NCBI GenBank assembly: GCA_030592225.1
Contig: JAUVJT010000012.1
Location: forward strand, 1 to 21,911
From: Candidatus Stahliibacteriota bacterium
Lineage (GTDB): Bacteria; Hydrothermota; Tepidihabitantia; B3-TA06
DNA: 21,911 nucleotides
Reading direction: 5' to 3'
The notes below the pieces were generated by a model. It saw nothing but the letters and a program-made list of their open reading frames with translations. It made no database searches and was not told the DNA's origin. A program made the position numbers and the translations under genes. Of this stretch, positions 6,707 through 13,391 are shown in pieces. The stretch's first letter is position 1, and each line of letters opens with the position of its first letter.

Positions 6707-7798
6707 CTACTCGGCTGTCTTCAACTTGGAGGAAGGCTTAATTGCAAGCCACGCAGATATCAACAATGCGCCGAATCCAAACACAAACGCGGCAAGCCTG
6801 AACAGCCACCCTGCAATCGGGATGTGACACAGGAGAACGGCGATAAAGGTTCCCAGAAGCATGGACAGTACGATATGGGCTTCCTTACCTTTGTTGGCCT
6901 TGCCAAGGATTAGTCGTCCAAGCGCCGTGCCTGCATACAGTGATGAAAACAGGATACCTATGGTGCAGACAGCGGTAAAGAAAAGCCCGGCGGCTACCCC
7001 TACTACTGAAACAAAGAGAAGTATTATGAGGAAGGCAACAACCGGCAAAGCCAAAAGCGCCAGACCGCCGGTAAGCGCTGAAAGCCCGGGATTAACCAGT
7101 ATCCTGCCGGTGACGTCCTTGAAGTGTCGCGGGAAAACCAGTGCCAGAAACAGTCCGGCGCCGGCGATCACCAGAAAACGCAAAATAAACCTCGTAAGCC
7201 AGCCCCCAAAGGTGCGTCTGGGGAAAGGGCGTTGTGGCTCCGGTTCAGTTTCTGGTTCGGGAATAAACTCAACCGTACCCGAAAGGAGTACGGCGCTGTC
7301 GGCAACGTGAAGCCTGCCCGTGCTGTAACGCAAGGTATCCTCGATAACAGCACCGTCCTCGATGTAAATCTCGGCGGCTGAGAGTGTAACCGGTCCTTTT
7401 ACGTGGCCGGTCAGGAATATGACCGCACCGTTCGCGCTCAAGGAGTCGTTGAACGTACCGTCAAGATAAAGGCTGGCACCGGCTAATTCGGCTTTTCCCT
7501 CGATGTTGCCCTTAACTTCGATAACCGCTCCAGCGATAATCAGATTACCTGCCACATCGGAAAGAACGCGCACATGGGCGCCAAAAAGCGATGCATCTTC
7601 GGGAACCGCTGCCCTGACTTCAACCAGTGCACCTGCCGCCACCAGCTCCTCTGAAATCTGCTGGGCGGAATCTATGCGTACCACCGCACCGAATCTGGCC
7701 TTGCCGGAGATGAAATCCCATGGATTGACTTCCATTTCCGCCGCGCTGACTGCGGCAATAAGGCAGAGAACCGTTAAAACTACAAGCCCTTTTCTCAT
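6707..7798 (-). CDS. Secreted/membrane bactofilin-like (polymer-forming) protein
   Basis: This 363-residue protein has an N-terminal signal peptide (MRKGLVVLTVLCLIAAVSAA). Residues of about 30-165 are short beta-solenoid repeats of the bactofilin/polymer-forming cytoskeletal type (IIAGAVIEVKGNIEG, AELAGASLYLDGTF, DGAVIEDTLRYSTGRLHV). A proline/glutamate linker (PEPETEPEPQRP) follows, then a C-terminal half with several hydrophobic membrane segments (about residues 200-355). Classical bactofilins are small and cytoplasmic, so an exported solenoid joined to a membrane domain is a different arrangement. The solenoid probably sits outside the inner membrane. The ATG at 7798 has a strong AGGAGG six bases upstream. 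It appears to be a single-gene unit; its function is unknown. Confidence 0.75.
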   Translation of the reverse strand: MRKGLVVLTVLCLIAAVSAAEMEVNPWDFISGKARFGAVVRIDSAQQISEELVAAGALVEVRAAVPEDASLFGAHVRVLSDVAGNLIIAGAVIEVKGNIEGKAELAGASLYLDGTFNDSLSANGAVIFLTGHVKGPVTLSAAEIYIEDGAVIEDTLRYSTGRLHVADSAVLLSGTVEFIPEPETEPEPQRPFPRRTFGGWLTRFILRFLVIAGAGLFLALVFPRHFKDVTGRILVNPGLSALTGGLALLALPVVAFLIILLFVSVVGVAAGLFFTAVCTIGILFSSLYAGTALGRLILGKANKGKEAHIVLSMLLGTFIAVLLCHIPIAGWLFRLAAFVFGFGALLISAWLAIKPSSKLKTAE

Positions 7799-7963
7799 TA
7801 AAATCCTCCTCGGATTTGACGTACGTTAAGCATTTTGAACGTGATTCATTCTAGCATCAAAGACGCAAATAAACCCTCCAGGTTTCATTGATCATCTGGT
7901 ATTATCGATTTAGATCCCTCTCATCGATTGGATGCAAAAAAATGGAATATTCTGACAGGATAA

Positions 7964-8806
7964 CTATAAGGTGAATTCCATGCCTTCCATGAGGCCGAAC
8001 ACGTCAACCGAGGCGCGCTCCTCCTCAAGGATACGGTTGCAGTGGGTGACGAAACGGTCTATCTCGTAGTCTATTCGCTCAGGGGCATGGTGGTGCAGAC
8101 CCAGACGCTTGGCTCCTGAGTCTATTGCCAGCCTGAGGGATTCCTGATAGGAGGAATGTCCCCAGGTTTTATGGGTGGGAAGTTCTTCGTCGGTGAACTG
8201 GGAATCGTGAATAAGCAGTTGTGCCCTGGACGCAAACTTGACGTAATCTGCGTAGGGGTGAGGAAGTTCCTCGGTTAAAGACGCCTCGTGATCGGTCATG
8301 AAGACAAAAGCGTGCCGCTTTTCCGCAATACGCAGGCCCAAAGCTCCACCTGGGTGGCAATTATTTATGGTCTGAATATTGAGGCCTCCTATCTTTAACC
8401 CGTCCTCTTTCAAAGGAATGAATTCAAACTTGCACGGCAGGTTCTTGAACTCAACCGGGAAATAGGTAAAACGCATCTGATCGCTGAAGATGGCCTTGAG
8501 TTCATCTGGAGATGAGGCGCGACCGTATATGACGAACTCGCTGTTGGGAAGGTAAGTGGGGGTAAAAAAAGGCCATCCCTGAATGTGATCCCAGTGATAA
8601 TGAGTAAAAAGGACATGGATGGGACCGCCCTTGCCGCGTTTCATAATAGATGCGCCCAGCGGGCGTATCCCGCTGCCTGCATCTATGATGAGTGTAGCGC
8701 CGTCTCGCCCGGTAACCTCGACACAAGTGGTATTCCCTCCATACCGTATAGTGGTAGGGCCAGGTACCGGTATTGAGCCCCGGGTTCCCCAGAATTTAAC
8801 CCTCAT
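7964..8806 (-). CDS. MBL-fold metallohydrolase
   Basis: From the ATG at 8806 the protein has 280 residues. It starts MRVKFWGTRGSIPVPGP, the classic N-terminus of the PhnP/COG1235-like branch of the metallo-beta-lactamase fold. The metal motif THYHWDH gives H69, H71, D73 and H74. Further ligands probably come from NCHPGG, MTDHE and the C-terminal LHHHAPE. Substrates in this branch include cyclic phosphodiesters and nucleotides, but none can be assigned here. A longer frame from a TTG at 8839 adds 11 residues, but it runs through the -35 and -10 boxes of the promoter, so the ATG at 8806 is preferred. It has no Shine-Dalgarno and is probably leaderless. Confidence 0.85.
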   Translation of the reverse strand: MRVKFWGTRGSIPVPGPTTIRYGGNTTCVEVTGRDGATLIIDAGSGIRPLGASIMKRGKGGPIHVLFTHYHWDHIQGWPFFTPTYLPNSEFVIYGRASSPDELKAIFSDQMRFTYFPVEFKNLPCKFEFIPLKEDGLKIGGLNIQTINNCHPGGALGLRIAEKRHAFVFMTDHEASLTEELPHPYADYVKFASRAQLLIHDSQFTDEELPTHKTWGHSSYQESLRLAIDSGAKRLGLHHHAPERIDYEIDRFVTHCNRILEEERASVDVFGLMEGMEFTL

Positions 8807-8811
8807 GCTTA

Positions 8812-8839
8812 AGTATACATAAATACTAAAGATAGTCAA
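8812..8839 (-). promoter_or_regulatory. Promoter of the MBL hydrolase gene, leaderless geometry
   Basis: On the minus strand TTGACT (8839-8834) and TATACT (8817-8812) are 16 bp apart. Only five bases separate the -10 box from the ATG at 8806, so the first transcribed base should be at or in the start codon. Confidence 0.7.
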
Positions 8840-8981
8840 CCTTAAGTGCTCCTTTTACCCTGCTGGGACGCACCTTGAAGACACGGGGTTAAACTCCTTA
8901 CCTTCTGGATGTTCCCTACCCCCTCCTCGCCCTCCTCACCCTCAACCGCTTACACGACACCGAATACACCAGATGCGTTAC

Positions 8982-9244
8982 GGGGTGTTATGTCCTTGAA
9001 GACCAGGAACGCATGTTCCTGGATATAGTGAAAATGCCCCTCAAGGGTACGGGGTGTTATGTTCTTGATTAAGGGGCGTTAGCCCCAAGTGATAATGGAA
9101 ATGCCCCCTCAAGGGTGCGGAGTGTTATGGGTTACGGGGGTGTTATTTCCTTATGACCGGAGCGTACGCTCCGGCTTATCGTGAAAATGCCCTATGAGAT
9201 ACCCTATGAGATGCAATAAACTTAGCATCTCAAGGGGTACGGGG
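8982..9244 (+). repeat. Three units of a conserved-flank, variable-stem hairpin repeat
   Basis: The gene-free stretch 8840-9271 holds three units. Each starts GGGGTGTTAT then roughly TCCTTGATGA, followed by a perfect hairpin with a four-base loop starting with G, then a flank close to GTGAAAATGCCC and a second G/C-rich hairpin ending near ACGGGG. Stems are CCAGGAAC/GTTCCTGG (9003-9022, loop GCAT), GGGGC/GCCCC (9073-9086, loop GTTA) and CCGGAGC/GCTCCGG (9157-9174, loop GTAC). Flanks are alike while stems are unrelated. In the third unit the second hairpin is replaced by the 9200-9232 TACCCTATG hairpin. Nothing is recognised at 8880-8975. Confidence 0.65.
9200..9232 (+). repeat. TACCCTATG-hairpin repeat, copy 3
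   Basis: TACCCTATG (9200-9208) leads into TGAGATGC/GCATCTCA (9207-9214 and 9225-9232) with a 10-nt loop, AATAAACTTA, close to AGTAAAGTAG of the copy at 6608. It sits inside the third variable-stem unit, so the two repeat families are nested. Confidence 0.6.
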
Positions 9245-9279
9245 TTACGGGTGTTACGGGAGTGTTACGGGTTACGGGG
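9234..9279 (+). repeat. GTTACGGG tandem motif with G-quadruplex potential
   Basis: Six runs of three or four G lie within 46 bases, separated mostly by TTAC-type loops (TAC, TTAC, TGTTAC, AGTGTTAC, TTAC). The first four runs satisfy the simple G3+ with loops up to 7 rule. The stop codon of the desulforedoxin gene lies within it on the other strand. Confidence 0.5.
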
Positions 9280-9391
9280 CCTTGGGGTCCATTTCCTGGC
9301 CGCAGCACACCAGGGTACCGGCGCCCGCCTGGGTCACCTTAACTTCCTGTCCGCAGATGTTGCACCTGTAAGTTTTTCCTTCTTCTGCCAT
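9272..9391 (-). CDS. Desulforedoxin (desulfoferrodoxin N-terminal domain) protein
   Basis: This 39-residue protein carries the desulforedoxin iron site: C10 and C13 (YRCNICG) with the adjacent pair C29 and C30 (GTLVCCGQEM), spaced as in the Fe(SCys)4 center of desulforedoxin and desulfoferrodoxin. The superoxide-reductase domain that follows in desulfoferrodoxin is absent, so this is the stand-alone domain, likely a small electron carrier in oxygen or peroxide defence. The ATG at 9391 has TGGAGG six bases upstream. The PerR-like regulator gene lies upstream on the same strand, which supports a role in oxidative stress. The stop falls in a G-rich repeat. Confidence 0.9.
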   Translation of the reverse strand: MAEEGKTYRCNICGQEVKVTQAGAGTLVCCGQEMDPKAP

Positions 9392-9589
9392 TAGTACCTC
9401 CATGTTTGTTCGTGCCGTCTTCGGTTAAGCAACCGCTTTTGTTTCAAACTCACTTCCCGGCGAGGTTATTCCCAGGTGATTTATGCAGAATCCGGGCAAG
9501 CAAGACGCATTCGGCCCTAAACAGAGCCAGATTCAATCAGCCAACTCCACAACCACCGCGCAAGAGACTCATCGGGTTAGAGTGTTACG

Positions 9590-9657
9590 AAGTGTTATCT
9601 CCTTGTGACCAGAGCGTATGCTCCGGCTTATTGTGAGAATACCCCGAAGGGGTTACG
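9590..9657 (+). repeat. Fourth variable-stem hairpin unit
   Basis: The left flank AGTGTTATCTCCTTGTGA and the right flank CTTATTGTGAGAATACCCC match the units at 8982-9244. The stem is CCAGAGC/GCTCCGG (9609-9626, loop GTAT) with one mismatched pair. The second hairpin is CCCC-GAA-GGGG. It sits between the perR stop and the desulforedoxin gene, in the 268-bp spacer 9392-9659, which has no other recognised feature. Confidence 0.6.
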
Positions 9658-9659
9658 GG

Positions 9660-10148
9660 TTATCGGTTCAGAGCAACACCCTGGTTACTTGATTCTACCG
9701 GCAGCGCAACGGAGTCTTCAACGTGATCGGTCATGGTAGAACATATCCAGCATTTCCCGCTGTAAATGGTCTCATGATTGCTTATTTCAAAGCGTTTTCC
9801 CATGGCAAGTATCTCGTTATTACCGGCGTTATTACGCGCCACATCAAAAAGTCGTCCGCACACCTCGCATAAAGCATGATCGTGAGGATGCAGATTGGGA
9901 TCGAAACGCTTGCTGTCGTTAGTGGCGGCAAACTCGCGTATCTCCCCCAGCTCAATCAACATGTTGAGGGTATTGTAAACGGTGGCCAGGGAGATGTTGG
10001 GATACGTTCTGCATACCGCACGGTAGATGTCCTCGGCAGTGGGATGATTCCTGTTATCAAGAAGCTGACGGAGTATCAGGATACGCTGGGGCGTGATCCG
10101 CATGCCGTGTTCTCGACACTTGCGAATGGTGGCTTCAACACTTGTCAT
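9660..10148 (-). CDS. perR: PerR-like Fur-family peroxide regulator
   Basis: From the ATG at 10148 the protein has 162 residues. It begins with the Fur winged helix (RITPQRILILRQLL, HPTAEDIYRAV, SLATVYNTLNML). Structural zinc cysteines are C94/C97 (CEVC) and C133/C136 (CWIC). Regulatory metal residues match PerR: H35, D83 in RFD where PerR has aspartate and many Fur/Zur proteins glutamate, and H87/H89/H91. It is therefore predicted to sense peroxide by metal-catalysed histidine oxidation and repress defence genes such as the nearby desulforedoxin. A longer frame exists upstream, but it runs through the promoter and lacks family similarity. A PerR-like box over its own -10 suggests autoregulation. 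Confidence 0.88.
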   Translation of the reverse strand: MTSVEATIRKCREHGMRITPQRILILRQLLDNRNHPTAEDIYRAVCRTYPNISLATVYNTLNMLIELGEIREFAATNDSKRFDPNLHPHDHALCEVCGRLFDVARNNAGNNEILAMGKRFEISNHETIYSGKCWICSTMTDHVEDSVALPVESSNQGVALNR

Positions 10149-10150
10149 AA

Positions 10151-10186
10151 TTAGATAGATTCTAAACAAAAAGCGAGCCTTGTCAA
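10151..10186 (-). promoter_or_regulatory. perR promoter with overlapping PerR/Fur-like box
   Basis: On the minus strand TTGACA (10186-10181) and TAGAAT (10164-10159) are 16 bp apart, with ten bases to the ATG, so the leader is at most a few nucleotides. The 15-bp inverted repeat TTAGAATCTATCTAA (10165-10151, minus strand) matches the 7-1-7 layout of PerR boxes, with five of seven bases symmetric, and covers the -10 region. Confidence 0.6.
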
Positions 10187-10443
10187 GGCGTAAGGTATTC
10201 ACTCCTTTAATGCCATTATGCTGAGCAGCAGCAGCCCGGCGTTTGAAGAACAAGCAGGTAACGGCATATAAATCGGGCACATAGCTGCTTTACGTGTGAT
10301 TTTATAATCACTCATCTTAAATAGTAGAGCCGAATGGTAATTTCGAATTATTCTTGAATGGAATAATCAACATGTCAGTGCGGCAGGAAAATGAAACACC
10401 GAAAACCATGGATTGGATGAATTGAAATTGTTGTTCCCGGAAA

Positions 10444-10482
10444 ACGGGATAACTACCAACACTGTGGTATACTCGCCCAACA
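10444..10482 (+). repeat. Dispersed 16-bp palindrome, single copy with both flanks
   Basis: TACCAACACTGTGGTA (10454-10469) matches the insertion element's ends in 14 of 16 positions. CGGGATAACTACCAACA (10445-10461) matches the element's right side in reverse complement, and GGTATACTCGCCCA (10466-10479) matches the left side, so both outside flanks meet here around one palindrome. A small hairpin, TCCCG/CGGGA, lies just left. The spacer 10149-10706 otherwise holds only promoters. Confidence 0.55.
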
Positions 10483-10671
10483 GAGTTCTTCGATTTATGA
10501 ACGGGAAGTTGTGAAGTCAAACCGATTCATCTCGAGTAGTTAGTAGTTCGGTTAATCGAAGAACCATCGAGCGCTCTTTCGGGAGTCTTTTTCGGATGAT
10601 AAAAAACCAAGGTCAATGTATATTGTGACTTGTAGGCAAAAGTCGGAATTGACTTTTTGTGTAACTTTTGC

Positions 10672-10699
10672 TTGACAAGTCTCGTCCTAAGGTTATACT
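10672..10699 (+). promoter_or_regulatory. Promoter of the foldase operon, leaderless geometry
   Basis: TTGACA (10672-10677) and TATACT (10694-10699) are 16 bp apart. The ATG at 10707 lies seven bases after the -10 box with no Shine-Dalgarno, so translation probably begins at the first transcribed base. This appears to drive the six genes up to 19058. Confidence 0.75.
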
Positions 10700-10706
10700 T
10701 GTGGTT

Positions 10707-12356
10707 ATGAGAAAAAAGACATTTCCCTTACTTTTAGTGGTTGCCGGCTTGCTGGCAACGAGCGTTCTGGCTTGCGGAAAGCCGGAAGAGCGTACCCTGG
10801 TTCGTGTGGGGGACGAGCAGATCAAGGTGAAAGATTTTCTTGCTGCTTACCGGCCACAGGTTTTTTCTGACGAGGAGGCCGAGCTCGAGGCCAAAATGCA
10901 GATTCTGGACAAGCTGATTGAGGAGAAACTCCTGGTGGCCGAGGCACGAAGCCGCGGGTATGCGGACGATCCCCTCATCGAGGAAGGCATGCAGGAAATT
11001 GTTGAAAGAGCTTTGATTAACACCCTGTACACGAAAGAGGTCATAGAGAAAGGCAAGGCTTCGCGTGCCGATGCGAAGCGATACTACAACGCGGACAAGA
11101 TACTTCTTACCCTTCAGATAATCCACATTGAATCCGACACCCTGGGTTACGTAATTTTGCAGGAATTTTCCTCGGGGGTGCCTTTTGATACCCTGGCCGT
11201 GCATTACTCCACTCATTACACTGCGCGTAATGCCGGCAACGTGGGCGTCCAGACACTTTCGGCTTTCTTCGAGACCCCGGCGTTCAAGGAGCTTTCTCGT
11301 CTGAAGCAAGGTAAGACCACGCTGCCCCTTGAAAATGAGACGGGCGGTTACGACATTTACTATCTCGTTGAACGCGGTGAAAAGGAAGATCAACCGCCTT
11401 TCAAGGAGATGGAAGTCTCCGCCATCAAGCAGATTGAGATGAGACGTCAGGGCAAACTGAGCCGCGAGAGCCTGGAAAAATTGCTGCGAGAGGCGAATAT
11501 CGAGTACAACAACACCGCGTTGGCCCTGCTTTCCAAGCCTTCCTCCGCTTTGAGCGCCGATGAAATGGCCACCTGGACCATCAAGGTGGACGGCGAGGTA
11601 GTAGACAGCATAGGTTCCATGCTCGATGCCTACCAGCGTTTCCCCCAGGGCGTTCCCCCTCAGCAGCTTCAGAGTTATGCCGAGCACAAGGCGCAGCGTC
11701 CGGCCCTTATCAAGGTTGCTCTCAAACGCAAGCTTGATCGCGACCCGGCCGTTGAAGAAGCGATTGAGGCTTACGTGGCGTCCCAGATGCGTGGTCGTAT
11801 CTACCATGAAGAGGTAATCGAGAAGGTGCAGGTCAGTCCCGAAGAAGTGCGCGCCTATTATGACTCCCATCCCGATGAGTTCTTCGTGCAGGAAAGGCGC
11901 AGACTCTCGATTATACGGTCTTCCTCTTACAGTGATATCCAGCAGGCGTTTTCACTTCTGCGGGAAGGAGAATCTTTCGAGGCGCTCGCTCGCCGCTTCT
12001 CCGATCACCAGTCGGCCAAGCGTGGAGGCTCCATAGGTTTCAGGCAGGAGAACGACGTTTCCTTTAAGCCATTCGTACAGCAGGGCTTTCAGCTTGTCAA
12101 GGGTCAATACTCCAGGACGTTTGAGGTCTACAACGGCTTCGGAATCGTCAAGGTTGACGACGTGCAGAACTCCTATGCCAAAGAGTTTGAGAAAGAAGAA
12201 CGTCGCATTGAACGAACCCTGCGCAAGGATAAAGAAAATGAACTCAAGATTGCATTTATCACCGAGCTTCGCGGAAAGATAGATGTGGAGATAGACGAGG
12301 GATTGCTTCTGCAGATTGGCAAGGCGGAGGAACAACCGGAAGCCAGGCCGCAGTAG
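10707..12356 (+). CDS. Lipoprotein parvulin-type peptidyl-prolyl isomerase
   Basis: From the ATG at 10707 the protein has 549 residues. It begins with a lipoprotein signal peptide (MRKKTFPLLLVVAGLLATSVLAC), with the lipobox cysteine at 23. After a SurA/PpiD-like helical N-domain (LVRVGDEQIKVKDFLAAY, KMQILDKLIEEKLLVAEARSRG) there is a degenerate parvulin-like segment at about 130-225 and a clearer one at about 396-488 (FEALARRFSDHQSAKRGGSIGF). It likely assists folding of exported proteins at a membrane face outside the cytoplasm. An upstream TTG would place the start inside the promoter, so it is rejected. Parvulin activity of each domain is not certain. It is the first of three foldase genes in a row. 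Confidence 0.82.
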   Translation: MRKKTFPLLLVVAGLLATSVLACGKPEERTLVRVGDEQIKVKDFLAAYRPQVFSDEEAELEAKMQILDKLIEEKLLVAEARSRGYADDPLIEEGMQEIVERALINTLYTKEVIEKGKASRADAKRYYNADKILLTLQIIHIESDTLGYVILQEFSSGVPFDTLAVHYSTHYTARNAGNVGVQTLSAFFETPAFKELSRLKQGKTTLPLENETGGYDIYYLVERGEKEDQPPFKEMEVSAIKQIEMRRQGKLSRESLEKLLREANIEYNNTALALLSKPSSALSADEMATWTIKVDGEVVDSIGSMLDAYQRFPQGVPPQQLQSYAEHKAQRPALIKVALKRKLDRDPAVEEAIEAYVASQMRGRIYHEEVIEKVQVSPEEVRAYYDSHPDEFFVQERRRLSIIRSSSYSDIQQAFSLLREGESFEALARRFSDHQSAKRGGSIGFRQENDVSFKPFVQQGFQLVKGQYSRTFEVYNGFGIVKVDDVQNSYAKEFEKEERRIERTLRKDKENELKIAFITELRGKIDVEIDEGLLLQIGKAEEQPEARPQ

Positions 12357-12370
12357 CAAGCCAGGCTTGC
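12356..12370 (+). other. Intercistronic palindrome
   Basis: GCAAGCCAGGCTTGC is a perfect palindrome with one central base, starting at the last base of the first foldase stop codon. No T-run follows, so it is more likely an RNA processing or stability element than a terminator. Confidence 0.3.
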
Positions 12371-12413
12371 AGACGATAAATCAATTAGTGTTTCGTTCTT
12401 AGAGGAGTTATGA

Positions 12414-13391
12414 ATGAAAAAAGAAGTAAAGAAAAAGCCGGTCAATAAAGAACCGGTCAAGAAGGAACCGGCGAAGAAAGCCCCGGCGAATAAGAAAAAA
12501 TGGATGCCGTGGGCCATTGCCGTAGGTGCGATTGTAGTTGTGGTGATAGTGCTTCTTATCTGGGATCCGCCCTTTGTGAAGAACATAGTCGGTGAACCGG
12601 AAGGCTCCGACGGCGGCGGCAAGATTATTGCCCGGGTGGCATCTTCAAAGCTTACCCTCGATGATTACCAGACCATGGTCGCTCTTTATGTCCCTCCTGA
12701 GAATCAGGGTCAGTTTGATCCCATGGAGATCATAAACGCCTGGATAGAACAGGAGATTGTGTACCAGGAGGCGAAGAAGATGGGGCTTGAGCGCAGCGAT
12801 ACCGTGCGTATGGCGCTAGATCAGCTCAAGTTCGCCTACGAGCTGAATCGCAAGCAGCTTTTAACTCAGGCATGGCTGTCCGAGGAAGCAAAGAACATTG
12901 CCGTATCCTCCGATGAACTCAGGACGTACTTTAATGCCCACAAGGAAGAATTCCTGTACGAGGTGAAGATATCCCAGATTGTTCTCGCCGATCCGGTAGC
13001 CGCTGCTCAGATATACCAGCAGCTTAAGCAGGGCGCCGACTTCGGCAAGCTGGCCGAGCAGTATACCCTCGATCCATTAAGGGGCAAACCCAGCACCTTC
13101 CTGCCCCGGGGATCGGGGATGTTTACCCTGGCCATGGAAGATGCCATATTCACGCTTGCCCCGGGCGAGTTTACCGAACCTTTCATTACCGCCCAGGGAC
13201 TTACCATGATTTTCAAGCTCGCAGATAAGCGCAAGGTACGTAAAGATATAGCGTTCGAGGAAGTTGGCGCTTATCTTGAAGCCATGATTCTCAACGAACG
13301 GGGCGAGACGGTCATATCACTGAAGCTCGATTCCCTTAAAAGCGCCGCCCAGTCAGATATTGAGATTCACATGGAGAATCTTCTCTACTGA
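12414..13391 (+). CDS. Membrane-anchored parvulin-type peptidyl-prolyl isomerase
   Basis: This 325-residue protein starts with a short lysine/proline-rich cytoplasmic tail made of repeats like NKEPVKKEPAKKAPANKK, followed by one transmembrane helix at about 30-49 (MPWAIAVGAIVVVVIVLLIW). The rest is extracytoplasmic. A SurA-N-like helical part (residues about 70-175) precedes a single parvulin domain at about 181-273 (ADFGKLAEQYTLDPLRGKPSTFLPRG, LAPGEFTEPFITAQGLTMIF). The topology is like PpiD or PrsA in reverse order of tail length. AGAGGAG lies seven bases before the ATG at 12414. The gene follows the lipoprotein foldase by 57 bp and overlaps the next by about 30 bp. Confidence 0.82.
   Translation: MKKEVKKKPVNKEPVKKEPAKKAPANKKKWMPWAIAVGAIVVVVIVLLIWDPPFVKNIVGEPEGSDGGGKIIARVASSKLTLDDYQTMVALYVPPENQGQFDPMEIINAWIEQEIVYQEAKKMGLERSDTVRMALDQLKFAYELNRKQLLTQAWLSEEAKNIAVSSDELRTYFNAHKEEFLYEVKISQIVLADPVAAAQIYQQLKQGADFGKLAEQYTLDPLRGKPSTFLPRGSGMFTLAMEDAIFTLAPGEFTEPFITAQGLTMIFKLADKRKVRKDIAFEEVGAYLEAMILNERGETVISLKLDSLKSAAQSDIEIHMENLLY

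Noticed and set aside
6365..9657. Possible CRISPR arrays in the repeat-rich spacers
   Set aside because: Units are adjacent or irregularly spaced, the varying part is self-complementary rather than unique spacer sequence, and no cas genes are present.
10149..10280. 44-residue N-terminal extension of the PerR-like protein
   Set aside because: It would be encoded across the promoter and operator, and homology begins at the internal methionine.
10734..11870. Long minus-strand open frame opposite the lipoprotein foldase
   Set aside because: It mirrors the coding phase of a well supported gene, has no family resemblance and no ribosome site.
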